DNA of 64,000 nucleotides from Nostoc sp. KVJ20 (GCF_001712795.1 NZ_KV757585.1:1-64000), one strand, 5' to 3'. Positions 34,228-43,734 are shown, counted from the first letter of the stretch. Numbers and translations are program-made. Notes: a model not told the origin generated them from the sequence alone.

Positions 34228-35130
34228 TTATGTACCTTTATTCCCTTTATGAAACTGTGCTGTTGTTACCAACGGTGTTTTTTGTACCTGTATTTCTAAT
34301 AATTCTGGTATGGTCACAAACCTATAACCACGCTGTTTGAGTGAAGCGATAATTTGTGGTAAAGCCTTAACAGTGCGTGAGCGATCGCCCCCACCATCAT
34401 GCATCAGTACTATGCCACCAGGCTTTGCGTCTTTCAACACATTATTGATGAGTCTGGATACTGGAGGACGGCGATAGTCGATCGAGTCATCTGACCACAT
34501 GAGAACAGCGTAATTATTCTTTTGAGCGTAATCAGCTACACCATTGTTGAGGATGCCATAAGGCGGACGAAACAGAAAAGTTTTTACTCCCATAATTTGG
34601 TAAATAGCTGTTGCGGTGGACTCAATCTCACGCGCAGCAACAGACAGGTTCATATGCCGATACCAGTGATGCCACGTATGATTACCAATTGCGTGACCAT
34701 CGGCTACCTCTAGCTTGGCAATTTGGGGAAAATAATGCACCATCTCCCCCACACAGAAGAATGTTGCCTTAATATTTTGTTGCTTCAGTATTTCTAACAC
34801 CTGTTGTGTGTATTTAGGTGCGGGGCCATCATCAAAAGTTAGCGCGATAACTTTGTCTGGTTTACTCAGCTGTGCTTGCTGAATAATTTTTCCCTGAAAC
34901 TCATTAGGGACTGTAAAGATGTGGCTGTTTACTTGTGCAACACTGGCTTTATCGGATACCGAACTATGCTGATTGCTCACAGCGCTGGCACTGAGTTGTT
35001 CTGGTTTTTTGACTAATTTTTGATGGTCTGAGCGTTCTGAAAACCAAAATCTTCCGAAACTAAAGTCGCATAGGACTGCGACTAACGGGATGAATACTAT
35101 TCCTCCAATCAATAATTTCAGCTTTACCAT
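34228..35130 (-). CDS. Polysaccharide deacetylase (NodB family), membrane-anchored
   Basis: An N-terminal membrane anchor (LLIGGIVFIPLVAVLCDF) precedes a NodB domain: ALTFDDGPAPK (motif 1), GNHTWHH (metal His residues), FRPPYG (motif 3), WSDDSIDY and VLMHDGGGDRS (motif 5). It should remove N-acetyl groups from chitin-like or peptidoglycan sugars at the cell surface. It is convergent with the lysozyme-like pseudogene. The 300-residue length is normal. The link with metal resistance is not obvious, though envelope changes may limit entry. Confidence 0.9.
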   Translation of the reverse strand: MVKLKLLIGGIVFIPLVAVLCDFSFGRFWFSERSDHQKLVKKPEQLSASAVSNQHSSVSDKASVAQVNSHIFTVPNEFQGKIIQQAQLSKPDKVIALTFDDGPAPKYTQQVLEILKQQNIKATFFCVGEMVHYFPQIAKLEVADGHAIGNHTWHHWYRHMNLSVAAREIESTATAIYQIMGVKTFLFRPPYGILNNGVADYAQKNNYAVLMWSDDSIDYRRPPVSRLINNVLKDAKPGGIVLMHDGGGDRSRTVKALPQIIASLKQRGYRFVTIPELLEIQVQKTPLVTTAQFHKGNKGT

Positions 35131-35334
35131 ATTAAATTTACTTATATTTGCTATAAAGGCAAATTATTTTAAATACGTTACTTTCATAACATGATTATTT
35201 GCCATATTCTGAACTCTGGAGCTAACGCCGGCAAAGCAAAGCGGGGTGTCACAAAAGAATTAGAACCCTGTAGTCCTGTATTACAGTGTTCTAATTCCTT
35301 GTAGCTAGTCTTTGCCAAGAGCAGCAACCTTTAA

Positions 35335-35351
35335 TTTCATCCTGATTTCAT
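35335..35351 (+). promoter_or_regulatory. CopR-type direct repeat upstream of DUF305 gene
   Basis: TTTCATCCTGATTTCAT, with CTGTCAAACT centred about 10 bp later as in several other boxes. It lies 162 bp before the DUF305 start, upstream of a second, MerR-type promoter. Confidence 0.65.
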
Positions 35352-35453
35352 CTTCGGCTGTCAAACTATTTAGTAAGTACGATATTTGCATTGTAAGCAA
35401 CCAGTTACTTGGGTGATTTTATTACCTGAGAAAAGAATAAATTACCTAAAGGG

Positions 35454-35484
35454 TTGACTCTCCAGTTTACTGGAGATTGCAAAA
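35454..35484 (+). promoter_or_regulatory. MerR-type promoter, class A, for DUF305 gene
   Basis: TTGACT (35454-35459) is followed by the dyad CTCCAG-TTTA-CTGGAG (35460-35475) in a 19-bp spacer, the layout of MerR-activated promoters. The same dyad stands before the second MerR gene and the Cu-ATPase. Confidence 0.75.
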
Positions 35485-35513
35485 TGAAATCAGGAAACAT
35501 TTAGATAATCACT

Positions 35514-36236
35514 ATGCAACTTTCTACTCTGAAAAACAGCTTTTTGTCATTTACCTTAATAGCGATCGCCTCTGTTCCTATCGGCCTGTTAACAGCCTGT
35601 TCTACAACTACTTCCCAAAACCAAGCATCAGACCCTACGACCACCGCCACTGATACTAGCGACAAGCAACCGATGAACCATGACGGTGGCATGATGAATC
35701 ATGGTAGTGGCACGATGAACCATAACATGTCAATGGATTTAGGTTCAGCCGATGCTAATTATGATTTGCGTTTTATTGATGCGATGACTCCGCACCATCA
35801 AGGAGCAGTGGAGATGGCAAATGTTGCACAGCAAAAATCAAAACGCCCTGAAATCAAAAAGCTGGCTTCGGAAATTATTAAAGATCAAGATAAAGAAATC
35901 GCTCAGTTGAAACAGTGGCGCACAGCCTGGTATCCCTCCGCCAGCAGTACCCCAGTGGCTTATGATGCGAAAACAGGTAAAACAGTCGCAATGCCTCACG
36001 AACAAATGCAAGGCATGATGATGAATATGGACTTAGGAACCGCCGATGCTGAGTTTGACTTGCCGTTCATAAATGCAATGATTCCTCATCACGAAAGTGC
36101 AATTACAATGGCTCAAGATGCATTGAGTAAGTCTAAGCGTCCTGAAATCAAGAAATTAGCTCAAAGTATCATTGATTCACAACAAACAGAGATTAACCAA
36201 ATGAAACAGTGGCGAAAAACTTGGTATAACCAGTGA
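35514..36236 (+). CDS. CopM-like periplasmic copper-binding lipoprotein (two DUF305 repeats)
   Basis: A lipobox (IGLLTAC) ends the signal peptide of this 240-residue protein. A Met/His-rich stretch follows (NHDGGMMNHGSGTMNHNMSM), then two DUF305 ferritin-like helical repeats: FIDAMTPHHQGAVEMANVA with KSKRPEIKKLA, and FINAMIPHHESAITMAQDA with KSKRPEIKKLA. The HH and Met positions bind copper in family members such as Synechocystis CopM. Two stacked promoters, CopR-type and MerR-type, suggest joint control. It is probably held in the outer or inner membrane facing the periplasm. Confidence 0.9.
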   Translation: MQLSTLKNSFLSFTLIAIASVPIGLLTACSTTTSQNQASDPTTTATDTSDKQPMNHDGGMMNHGSGTMNHNMSMDLGSADANYDLRFIDAMTPHHQGAVEMANVAQQKSKRPEIKKLASEIIKDQDKEIAQLKQWRTAWYPSASSTPVAYDAKTGKTVAMPHEQMQGMMMNMDLGTADAEFDLPFINAMIPHHESAITMAQDALSKSKRPEIKKLAQSIIDSQQTEINQMKQWRKTWYNQ

Positions 36237-36560
36237 GTCCAGTCCTGTACTGCTTCCCTACGGAACGCTTTGCGTTGCTTGCTTCTAGGAGTACGCAGAA
36301 ACCGCAGGGTAGGCAGGAAACACACCGTAGGGACTGGCTATCTTCTCTTCTCTTCTTAGGCTGCACCCTAAGCGTAGCTATGCCGCAGGCTTTACGGGAC
36401 GCTGCGCGTTGCAAGATCCCCGGAGGGTTACGGAGACGAAGGCAGCGAACGAGACGCTCCGCGAACTCAGTGGAAGCGACGTTAAGAGCTTCACGCTAAA
36501 AGGTTTGCCAAGCTAGGGAACTGGTGTTAGCGAGTAGTCCAACGTCAGTAAGAGCGTCAC
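36237..36560. repeat. Cluster of cyanobacterial GC-rich palindromic repeats
   Basis: Pieces such as GCTTCCCTACGGAACGC, GCGTAGCTATGCCGCAGGC and GAGACGCTCCGCGAAC are packed here. Open frames exist on both strands but consist of repeat sequence with no homology. The rest of the gap to 36691 is AT-rich. Confidence 0.7.
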
Positions 36561-36691
36561 CTGAAGGTAAGCAAAAGTATCTATGTGAAGCATGATGTAA
36601 GTATCCAATGTCAAATAGATAGGGAACACTTGCTCTCTTGAATTCCAGTTGTGTTTAGAGTGATGTGATTCTGAGAGCGGTCAAAACTTAA

Positions 36692-36708
36692 TTTCATCCT
36701 AATTTCAT
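36692..36708 (+). promoter_or_regulatory. CopR-type direct repeat before the RND pump operon
   Basis: TTTCATCCTAATTTCAT. The hexamer TAAAAG begins 18 bp after the box. It lies 103 bp before the adaptor gene. Confidence 0.7.
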
Positions 36709-36810
36709 TTCTGAATGAAAGACTAGTAAAAGAGTGTATTTCTAAAATTTAAAAGTAATTTTGACTGTTCGCAATTTCTTCCCTCCCATACTCAAGGATT
36801 TTTAGTAGCG

Positions 36811-38478
36811 ATGTCTAACTCTTTGCGTTCCCAAACACCTACAGCTATTCGTTATGTTTCTGGCACATTCCTGAGCCTGTTGTTATTAGCAAGTCCCGCA
36901 GTTGTCCTGGCTCATGCTGGACATGGAGACGAATTTCAAGGAGGAAGTGAAGCCACTTCAACGAATAATTCTATTCAGGTTGATGCCGACACAGCCAAAC
37001 GGTTAGGGATTAAAGTCGAGCCTGTCCAACGTCAGCGGCTAGCCATTGGCATTAAAACCACTGGACAAATAGAGACTCTTCCTAACCAAAAAGTAGAAGT
37101 GACTACCCCAATTGAAGGGGCGAAAGTGGTTGAATTGTTGGTGGAACCAGGTGCATCAGTAAAGCTTGGTCAACCTGTTGCTATAGTTACTAGTCCAGGC
37201 TTGGTTACATTACGCGTGGAATCTCAGGACAAATTAGCACAAGGTCAAGCTGATTTACAGCTGGCCCAAGCTGACTTAAGACTGGCTCAACAAAATTACC
37301 AAAGATATCAACAAATAGCCGACTCTGAAATTGCTCAAGCACAGAGTCAAGTTGATTTTGCTCAAGAAAAGTACAACAAAGACAAGCAGTTAGCCACTGA
37401 AGGTGCTTTACCCCAACGCAATGCCTTGGAATCTCAAACCCAGCTAGCCCAGGCAAAAGCCGAACTTACCAAAGCTAACAGCCGTCGGGACGTTATCGGG
37501 GCAGAAAATCAACTTAAACGCGCCCAAGCATCAGTTCAACTAGCAAAGTCAAATATTAATCGCAGTAATACTAGTTATCAAACTCGACTTGCTCAACTGG
37601 GAAACCTTCCCAATGCTAAGGGATTAGTAACAGTAACCGCTCCTATATCTGGTAAGGTTGCTGATAGAGAAGTTACTATCGGTCAAACTTTTAATGATGC
37701 TGGTGGTAAATTGATGACGATTGTCAATGATAGTCGGCTTTTTGCCACAGCTAACATTTATGAAAAAGATTTAGGTAGAGTTAAAGCTGGTCAAAGGGTG
37801 ACTCTAAAAGTAGCCAGTATGCCTGAGCGTACCTTTTCTGGACGAATTTCCCGGATTGGTACAGTAGTAGAAGGAGAAACACGAGTTGTACCAGTACAAG
37901 CAGAGGTAAATAACTCTCTTCGGCAACTCAAACCAGGAATGTTTGCAGAGCTAGAAGTCTTAACAGACCAAACGTCCTCTGCTATTTCAGCTATTCCGAC
38001 CTCAGCAGTGGTTGACGCGAATGGTAAGAAAGTTGTTTACGTGCAAAATGGTAATGCTTACCAAACAGTTGAAGTGACTTTAGGACAAACCTCTGGAGAT
38101 ATGGTTGAGGTTAAGAGTGGCTTATTTGAGGGCGATATGATTGTCACTCAACGCGCACCACAACTTTATGCACAATCATTGCGGGGTGGTACTAAGCCAA
38201 CAGGTGAGACAAAAGAAGCTCCTGCACAAGCGACTGAAGTTAAAACGCCCAGCTTCCCAGTACCGTTGTGGTTGCTAGGAGCAGGTGGAGGAACTGCAAT
38301 AGCTGCTGTAGGTTTCATGGCAGGTCGTCGCAGCAAGCCTCAACTAGTTCCAGTAGGGGCAGAAGCCTATGATGTACCAGAAGATTCTATTAATGGTTCT
38401 ACAAACTCAGATGATAACCACCGCGCGCCTCATGAAGAACCAAAAGTCATAATTATCAGTAAAAATACTCAACAATAA
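36811..38478 (+). CDS. RND efflux periplasmic adaptor (CusB/CzcB/CopB-type)
   Basis: The 555-residue membrane-fusion protein starts with a hydrophobic signal or anchor, then HAGHGDEF, a short metal-binding-like motif. A barrel/lipoyl half (VTTPIEGAKVVELLVEPGASVKLGQPVAIV) leads to a long coiled-coil (about 130-260, repeated LAQAQ units), followed by the second lipoyl half (VTAPISGKVADREVTIGQTF) and beta-barrel domains. A C-terminal membrane helix near 480-500 is unusual for the family. The gene ends 2 bp before the RND pump, so it is an operon. It links the inner-membrane pump to an outer-membrane channel, which is not encoded nearby. Confidence 0.92.
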   Translation: MSNSLRSQTPTAIRYVSGTFLSLLLLASPAVVLAHAGHGDEFQGGSEATSTNNSIQVDADTAKRLGIKVEPVQRQRLAIGIKTTGQIETLPNQKVEVTTPIEGAKVVELLVEPGASVKLGQPVAIVTSPGLVTLRVESQDKLAQGQADLQLAQADLRLAQQNYQRYQQIADSEIAQAQSQVDFAQEKYNKDKQLATEGALPQRNALESQTQLAQAKAELTKANSRRDVIGAENQLKRAQASVQLAKSNINRSNTSYQTRLAQLGNLPNAKGLVTVTAPISGKVADREVTIGQTFNDAGGKLMTIVNDSRLFATANIYEKDLGRVKAGQRVTLKVASMPERTFSGRISRIGTVVEGETRVVPVQAEVNNSLRQLKPGMFAELEVLTDQTSSAISAIPTSAVVDANGKKVVYVQNGNAYQTVEVTLGQTSGDMVEVKSGLFEGDMIVTQRAPQLYAQSLRGGTKPTGETKEAPAQATEVKTPSFPVPLWLLGAGGGTAIAAVGFMAGRRSKPQLVPVGAEAYDVPEDSINGSTNSDDNHRAPHEEPKVIIISKNTQQ

Positions 38479-38480
38479 AG

Positions 38481-41400
38481 ATGCTCAGTGCTATCATCAA
38501 ATGGGCGATCGCTCGCCGTTGGTTAGTTATTCTTGGTACAATTATCCTCACAATTTGGATATTTCGGACGATTATCCAAATGCCCTTGGATGTTTTCCCT
38601 AACTTTGCACCACCCCAAGTTGAAATTCAAACTGAAGCACCAGGACTCGCCCCCGAAGAATTAGAATCCCTGGTAACTTTACCAATTGAAAGTGCGATTA
38701 ACGGTACTCCTGGAGTGACAGCAGTACGCTCATCTTCAGCAGCCGGAATTTCTGTTGTCAAAGTCATTTTTAACTGGGATACTGATATTTATCAAGCTCG
38801 CCAGCTAGTAACAGAGCGATTACAACAAGCTCAAAGTAAGCTGCCATCAGGGGTAGAAACTCCACAAATTTCCCCTACAAGCTCTCCCATTGGAACTGTA
38901 TTACAATATGCCTTCACCTCCCAAAGCACTTCTTTAATGGAAGTGCGGCGCATTGTTGATTGGCAAGTGACAAATCGCCTTTTAGCTGTGCCTGGCGTTA
39001 GTCAAGTAGTGGCGTATGGTGGCGATGTTCGCCAATATCAAGTATTAGTTGATCCAGCGAAGCTAAGAGCCTTTAATGTCACTTTAGAAGACGTAGAGCA
39101 AGCAGCCAAAGCTGCTAATGTCAATGCTCCAGGTGGTTATTTAATTACTCCTGACCGAGAAAAGTTAATTCGGGGGATTGGGCGAATTGAATCTATCGAA
39201 GAATTACAGCAATCAGTAATTACTGCTCGTAATGGTACGCCTGTCAATATCTCCGATATCGCTGATGTGCAAATTGGTGCGGCTATTAAACGGGGTGATG
39301 GTAGTTTTAACGGTCAAAAGGCGGTTATTGTAATGATTAATAAACAGCCTCAATCCGATACTCCTACTGTCACCCGTGCCATAGAGTCGGCAATGTTAGA
39401 GATTCAAGCCGGTTTACCCAAAGATATCAAAGTCACACCTACTTTTCGACAAGAAAACTATATTGATTCTTCTATTGAAAATGTTAGAGAGGCTTTAATT
39501 GAAGGTAGTATTATTGTTGCCTTAATTCTAATTCCATTTTTAATGAATTGGCGAAATTTAGCTATTTGTCTAACTGCTCTACCTTTATCTTTATTATTAG
39601 GAGTGCTACTACTAAATTGGTTGGGACAAGGTTTAAATACTATGACTTTGGGAGGACTTGCAGTAGCGATTGGTTCAGCCGTTGATGATGCAATTGTCGA
39701 TGCCGAGAATGTCTACCGTAACCTGCGAGAAAATAAATATTCCCCCAACCCGCGTCCAGTTTTAGATGTTGTATTTGACGGTTGTCAAGAGGTACGCGAT
39801 TCGGTATTTGGAGCTACCATCATTACCATAGTTGTGTTCTCCCCAGTTTTTGCTTTGGCTGGTGTAGAAGGCAGCATTTTTATTCCAATGGGATTGGGCT
39901 ATATGGCAGCAGTTATCGCCTCTAGTATTACTGCATTAACGGTGACTCCGGCTTTATGTGCAATCTTATTACCTTATGGTCGCTTGCCAGAAACAGAACC
40001 TTGGGTTGCAAGATTTTTTAAGGGGCTTTACTATCCTCTATTAACATTTTCTCTACGACATTCTGGAATTGTTATAGGCGCTGCGATCGCAAGTTTAGTG
40101 GCTGCGGCTGTAATTGTCCCTTCCTTTGGCAGAATATTTTTACCAGAGTTTCAAGAGCAAACTTTGGTAAATACTCTAACTCTTTATCCGGGGGTTTCTC
40201 TGGAAGCTACTAATGCAGCTGGTGAAACACTTCAGCACGCACTTAAGGGAGACTCTAGATTTCCTTATGTGCAGTTGCGTTCTGGACGTGCGCCAGGAGA
40301 CGGGGATGCAGCCGGGGTGAATTTGGGACACTTGGATATCGAGTTAAGCGACGTAGGGCTGAAAGACAGGGAAGGGACAATTGAGAAGTTACGGGAGGAA
40401 TTTGCGAAATTACCAGGGGTAGCGCCAAATATTGGTGGTTTTATCTCGCATCGTATGGATGAGGTATTGTCTGGGGTGAGGAGTGCGATCGCTGTCAAAA
40501 TTTTCGGCCCCGACCTAGAACAACTCCGCACCATTGGACAGCAAGTTGATGATGTGATGAAAACTGTGAATGGGATTGTAGATTTACAACTAGAACCCCA
40601 GATACCGATTGAGCAAATACAAATAGAATTCAACCGACTTGCTGCTTCACGATATGGTTTGACAGTAGGAAAACTATCTGAAATTATTGAAACTGCTCTC
40701 AATGGACGAGTAGTCTCTCAAGTTTTAGAAAAGCAACAAACTTTCGATTTAGTTGTGTGGTTAAAGTCAGATGCACGGCAAAATCTAGATACTATTCGCA
40801 ATTTATTAGTTGATACTCCTAACGGTCAAAAAATTCCTTTAGCACAGGTTGCCACAATTGAAAATGGTACTGGGCCTAATACTATAAATAGAGAAAATGT
40901 CTCCCGTCTGATTGTTGTTTCTGCTAACGCTAATGGTAGGGATTTGCGCTCTATCGTCAATGAAATTCAAGCTAAAGTTAAACAGCAAGTACATCCACCC
41001 TCTAGTTACTATATCCAGTATGCGGGACAGTTTGAGGCAGAAGAAAGAGCAACTCAAAATATTTTAATTTCGAGTGCTATCGCCTTTGTCGTAATTACAA
41101 TAATTATGTATCTTTCTGTCAAATCTATCCCTTCTACCGCCATGATTATGATTAACTTGCCTCTGGCGTTGGTGGGGGGAGTATTTTCAGTAGCTTTGAC
41201 TGGTGGCGTTATTTCTATTGCTTCTTTGGTTGGCTTTATCACTCTATTTGGAGTTGCTACCCGCAATGGTTTGTTACTTGTGGATAATTACAACACCAAA
41301 TTTGCTGAAGGAATGTCAATAAAAGAAGTTTTGATAAAAGGGACAATGGAAAGGCTTAATGCCATCTTAATGACAGCTTTTACCTCAGCTTTAGGGTTAG

Positions 41401-41606
41401 CACCTTTGATAGTTGAGAGCGGCCCTGGTAAAGAAATTTTGCAACCTCTTTCAATAGTGGTGCTAGGTGGATTGTTTACTTCTACAGCATTAACTTTAAT
41501 GGTCTTACCAGCTTTATATGCTAACTTTGGTAAGTTATTGCTACCTAAACGTACTATTTCAGTTATAGAGGATGGCAAAGTACCAAAAGCAGTTTTTGAG
41601 CAATGA
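38481..41606 (+). CDS. Heavy-metal RND efflux pump (CusA/CzcA-type)
   Basis: The 1041-residue inner-membrane pump has the HME-RND N terminus (IQMPLDVFPNFAPPQVEIQTEAPGLAPEELE), PGVTAVRSSSAAGISVV, and the TM4 proton relay region GLAVAIGSAVDDAIVDAENVYRNL with acidic residues. Twelve membrane segments occur in the usual two blocks around periplasmic loops. The acidic layout resembles the divalent or monovalent metal type. Copper is likely from the CopR-type box before the operon, since the same arrangement is known in Synechocystis copBAC. It exports metal from periplasm or cytoplasm using the proton gradient. Confidence 0.94.
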   Translation: MLSAIIKWAIARRWLVILGTIILTIWIFRTIIQMPLDVFPNFAPPQVEIQTEAPGLAPEELESLVTLPIESAINGTPGVTAVRSSSAAGISVVKVIFNWDTDIYQARQLVTERLQQAQSKLPSGVETPQISPTSSPIGTVLQYAFTSQSTSLMEVRRIVDWQVTNRLLAVPGVSQVVAYGGDVRQYQVLVDPAKLRAFNVTLEDVEQAAKAANVNAPGGYLITPDREKLIRGIGRIESIEELQQSVITARNGTPVNISDIADVQIGAAIKRGDGSFNGQKAVIVMINKQPQSDTPTVTRAIESAMLEIQAGLPKDIKVTPTFRQENYIDSSIENVREALIEGSIIVALILIPFLMNWRNLAICLTALPLSLLLGVLLLNWLGQGLNTMTLGGLAVAIGSAVDDAIVDAENVYRNLRENKYSPNPRPVLDVVFDGCQEVRDSVFGATIITIVVFSPVFALAGVEGSIFIPMGLGYMAAVIASSITALTVTPALCAILLPYGRLPETEPWVARFFKGLYYPLLTFSLRHSGIVIGAAIASLVAAAVIVPSFGRIFLPEFQEQTLVNTLTLYPGVSLEATNAAGETLQHALKGDSRFPYVQLRSGRAPGDGDAAGVNLGHLDIELSDVGLKDREGTIEKLREEFAKLPGVAPNIGGFISHRMDEVLSGVRSAIAVKIFGPDLEQLRTIGQQVDDVMKTVNGIVDLQLEPQIPIEQIQIEFNRLAASRYGLTVGKLSEIIETALNGRVVSQVLEKQQTFDLVVWLKSDARQNLDTIRNLLVDTPNGQKIPLAQVATIENGTGPNTINRENVSRLIVVSANANGRDLRSIVNEIQAKVKQQVHPPSSYYIQYAGQFEAEERATQNILISSAIAFVVITIIMYLSVKSIPSTAMIMINLPLALVGGVFSVALTGGVISIASLVGFITLFGVATRNGLLLVDNYNTKFAEGMSIKEVLIKGTMERLNAILMTAFTSALGLAPLIVESGPGKEILQPLSIVVLGGLFTSTALTLMVLPALYANFGKLLLPKRTISVIEDGKVPKAVFEQ

Positions 41607-41697
41607 TAAATATTATGTAAATTATATCTACTAGAATTCTTAATGAAACATCCAAATATAATTGTTAGCCTTGCATAAATTTGGAGTCATCTTGATG

Positions 41698-41853
41698 ACT
41701 ATTAGTTTGTGGAGATTGCGCGTCATAACGCAAATGCCCCTCGACGTATTTCCTACTTTCGCTCCGCCCCAAGTAGAAATTCAAGTTCAAGCTTCTGCTT
41801 TAGCACCAGAAGAAATAGAGTCTATCGTTGTTACTCAAGGTTCAGTTATATGA
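41698..41853 (+). pseudogene. Fragment of a second heavy-metal RND pump gene
   Basis: The frame reads RVITQMPLDVFPTFAPPQVEIQVQASALAPEEIESIV, nearly the same as residues about 30-67 of the intact pump just upstream, then runs out after 50 codons. It is a remnant of a duplicated or earlier pump gene. The surrounding bases show no further homology. Confidence 0.75.
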
Positions 41854-41963
41854 CACTTAACTTATTAATTCTTCCCAGATGTCCACCTGGGAATGTAGAG
41901 ATATTCATGCACTACGTATGGGATTTAGCTAAATTTTTCTAATAATCAATGAGGAGTAAATCA

Positions 41964-42452
41964 ATGCAATCATTCAAATTAGGCTTTGTTGTTTTCGCCA
42001 GTATAGGATTACTTTTTTTGGGAGCTTGTGGTAATCAAGCTTCTGAGTCCAGTAGCAATCCTTCTGTGGCTACTTCAGAAACCGCAACGAATACAGGAAC
42101 CACAGCCAACTCTAAAAAATCTGCTCATGGTGGCTCGGGTAGTAAAAATGCTCAAGTCGTTGAAGCAGGAAAATATCACTTAGAGTTTGTGCCTGAGAAA
42201 GAAGGTAGCACGACTCACTTAGATTTATATTTGCAAACAGGTGACAAACACGAAGCAGTTCCAAATGCGAAAGTTACTGCTGATATTCAGTCACCAGATG
42301 GAAAGCAAAAAACAGTTACCCTAACATACGATGCTGATGGTAAACACTACGCTACCAAGTTGGAGGGAGTTATAGCGGGTCAATATCAAGTGAAAGTTAC
42401 CGCGAATGTTGGCACAGAAAAAGTCAACGGTAGGTTTAGTTTTAATCAGTAA
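41964..42452 (+). CDS. Secreted lipoprotein with YtkA/FixH-like beta domain
   Basis: Lipobox LFLGAC ends the signal peptide of a 162-residue protein. A Ser/Thr-rich linker (about 25-60) precedes a beta-sandwich-like domain: GKYHLEFVPEKEGSTTHLDLYLQTGDKHEAVPNAKVTADI and AGQYQVKVTANVGTEKVNGRF. I chose ATG 41964, which has GAGGAG in place; the frame also contains an ATG 15 bp upstream that would consume that site. It is likely periplasmic, and metal binding is possible (HGG, His pairs) but unproven. Confidence 0.75.
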   Translation: MQSFKLGFVVFASIGLLFLGACGNQASESSSNPSVATSETATNTGTTANSKKSAHGGSGSKNAQVVEAGKYHLEFVPEKEGSTTHLDLYLQTGDKHEAVPNAKVTADIQSPDGKQKTVTLTYDADGKHYATKLEGVIAGQYQVKVTANVGTEKVNGRFSFNQ

Positions 42453-42605
42453 TCCGAGTATTTAGGCATCGCTTGCAGGGCAGTTATGGCTCATATTGAT
42501 AGTCATTCATTAAGTTAGCCTAAATTTCAGGTAAGCCTTGCTTGCCCACCCTGAAAATAAGCTGATTAAAAATGATTTTTACCTAATTTCGAGCCTGAAT
42601 ATTGC

Positions 42606-42734
42606 TTACTGCTGAATCTGCTGAAAGAGAGTTTGTGTTTGCTGATACCTCTGGGTATCTCCTTCTTGTTGAAACAGAATTGCAGCTTGCTGTAAATCGG
42701 TAATAGCGCTTTTGCGATCGCCGGAATATTCCAC
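42606..42734 (-). pseudogene. C-terminal fragment of a TPR protein
   Basis: On the minus strand the sequence GDRKSAITDLQQAAILFQQEGD and the tail ending QTLFQQIQQ then stop match the end of cyanobacterial tetratricopeptide proteins. Upstream, stop codons interrupt the frame. It is too short to be functional. Confidence 0.6.
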
Positions 42735-42908
42735 TTTTGTTTATTCGTGCTAGTTGCAGTTTTTTCTGACTGAGCTAATTCTTTAGATGAAGGAGATGGT
42801 GCTAGAGTTTGATTAATACTTGATAGGTGAAGCCACAGCCTACGTCAAAAGACAAGTTGTTAAACTTAACTTTTTTAGTGATTTCATTTATATCCTTTAG
42901 GAGGGTAT

Positions 42909-43298
42909 TCAATTCTCATCTGTTGATAGATAGGTCAGTTGCTTCGGTTCTCCAGTCAAGGGCAAGTGAACGATGAAGGTGCTACCTTTACCGACTTGGC
43001 TTTGCACCTGTATACTACCTCCATGAGCCTGAACAATTGCAGTCGCGATCGCTAATCCCAATCCAGATCCACCAGTACGACGCGAGCGTAGGCGCAGCCC
43101 GCCGTAGGCATCGCTATTCACTCGATAAAAACGGTCAAAAATCCGCTTTTGCTCGTGCGATGCAATGCCAATACCTGTATCTTGAACTTCAATCACTGCA
43201 TCAGCGTTGCTGCGCTTGAGGATGATAGTTACATAACCGCCAGCAGGGGTGCATTGAATAGCAGCATTGGCAATTAGATTAGAAAGTACACGTAACAG
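42909..43298 (-). pseudogene. Truncated sensor histidine kinase with repeat insert
   Basis: Only the ATPase end remains: LSNLIANAAIQCTPAGGYV (N-box), DTGIGI (G1), RIFDRFYRVNSD (F-box) and RTGGSGLGLAIA (G2). The frame starts inside the neighbouring ArsR coding end, so a deletion has joined the two genes. Between NSD and RTGGSG lie 11 extra residues (AYGGLRLRSRR-like) encoded by a GC-rich palindromic repeat (about 43077-43112). Kinases of this type are common in copper and heavy-metal systems. It lacks the histidine-bearing part and the sensor part. Confidence 0.75.
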
Positions 43299-43689
43299 TA
43301 GAGCGATATAAATTGATGACGTGACTATCAGCCAAGCTGTAATAGACATTTTTGCCTTCTCGACGATAACTAACTAAACGCATCGCTTTTAATAATCGCA
43401 ATTGGTGAGAAACAGCTGATTCCGTCATTTTTATCAACGCAGCTAAATCACAAACACACAACTCTTGGTCAGCCAAAGCTGATATCAGCCGCAGACGATT
43501 TGGATCTGCAAGTATTCCAAAGACTTCTGCCATCTGTTTTGCCTTGTCTGTAGACAAGATTTGTGCCTGAGTTGAGCGTACATTATCTAGATGTACCAGA
43601 TGGGTATCACAGGTTGGTGCATCAAAACTTTGAAGTAAGTTCAAGTCCTGCTTTCGCTTGGGCGTGTTCACGGTGTGTAATTTAGGCAA
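43279..43689 (-). CDS. ArsR/SmtB-family zinc-type repressor with altered C terminus
   Basis: The 136-residue winged-helix regulator has DAPTCDTH near the N terminus, ELCVCDLAALIKMTESAVSHQLRLLKAMRLV (the CVC of alpha3 plus the recognition helix) and KNVYYSLADSHVINLYR. The N-terminal Cys with CVC forms an alpha3N-type soft-metal site as in ZiaR/AztR/CadC. The alpha5 site keeps D and H of DSH, but the expected later H-x2-E is gone: the protein ends STVTCTF where it runs into the truncated kinase. A SmtB-type operator lies between it and the divergent ATPase. It should repress that gene until zinc or cadmium binds. Confidence 0.87.
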   Translation of the reverse strand: MPKLHTVNTPKRKQDLNLLQSFDAPTCDTHLVHLDNVRSTQAQILSTDKAKQMAEVFGILADPNRLRLISALADQELCVCDLAALIKMTESAVSHQLRLLKAMRLVSYRREGKNVYYSLADSHVINLYRSTVTCTF

Positions 43690-43734
43690 TGGTTATCAAT
43701 CTCAGTATACATAAAATAATAATATTTGTACAAT

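Noticed and set aside
36193..36499. Overlapping open frames on both strands between DUF305 and the RND adaptor
   Set aside because: They consist of palindromic repeat sequence.
40265..40702. 145-codon frame opposite the RND pump gene
   Set aside because: Antisense shadow of a strongly coding region.
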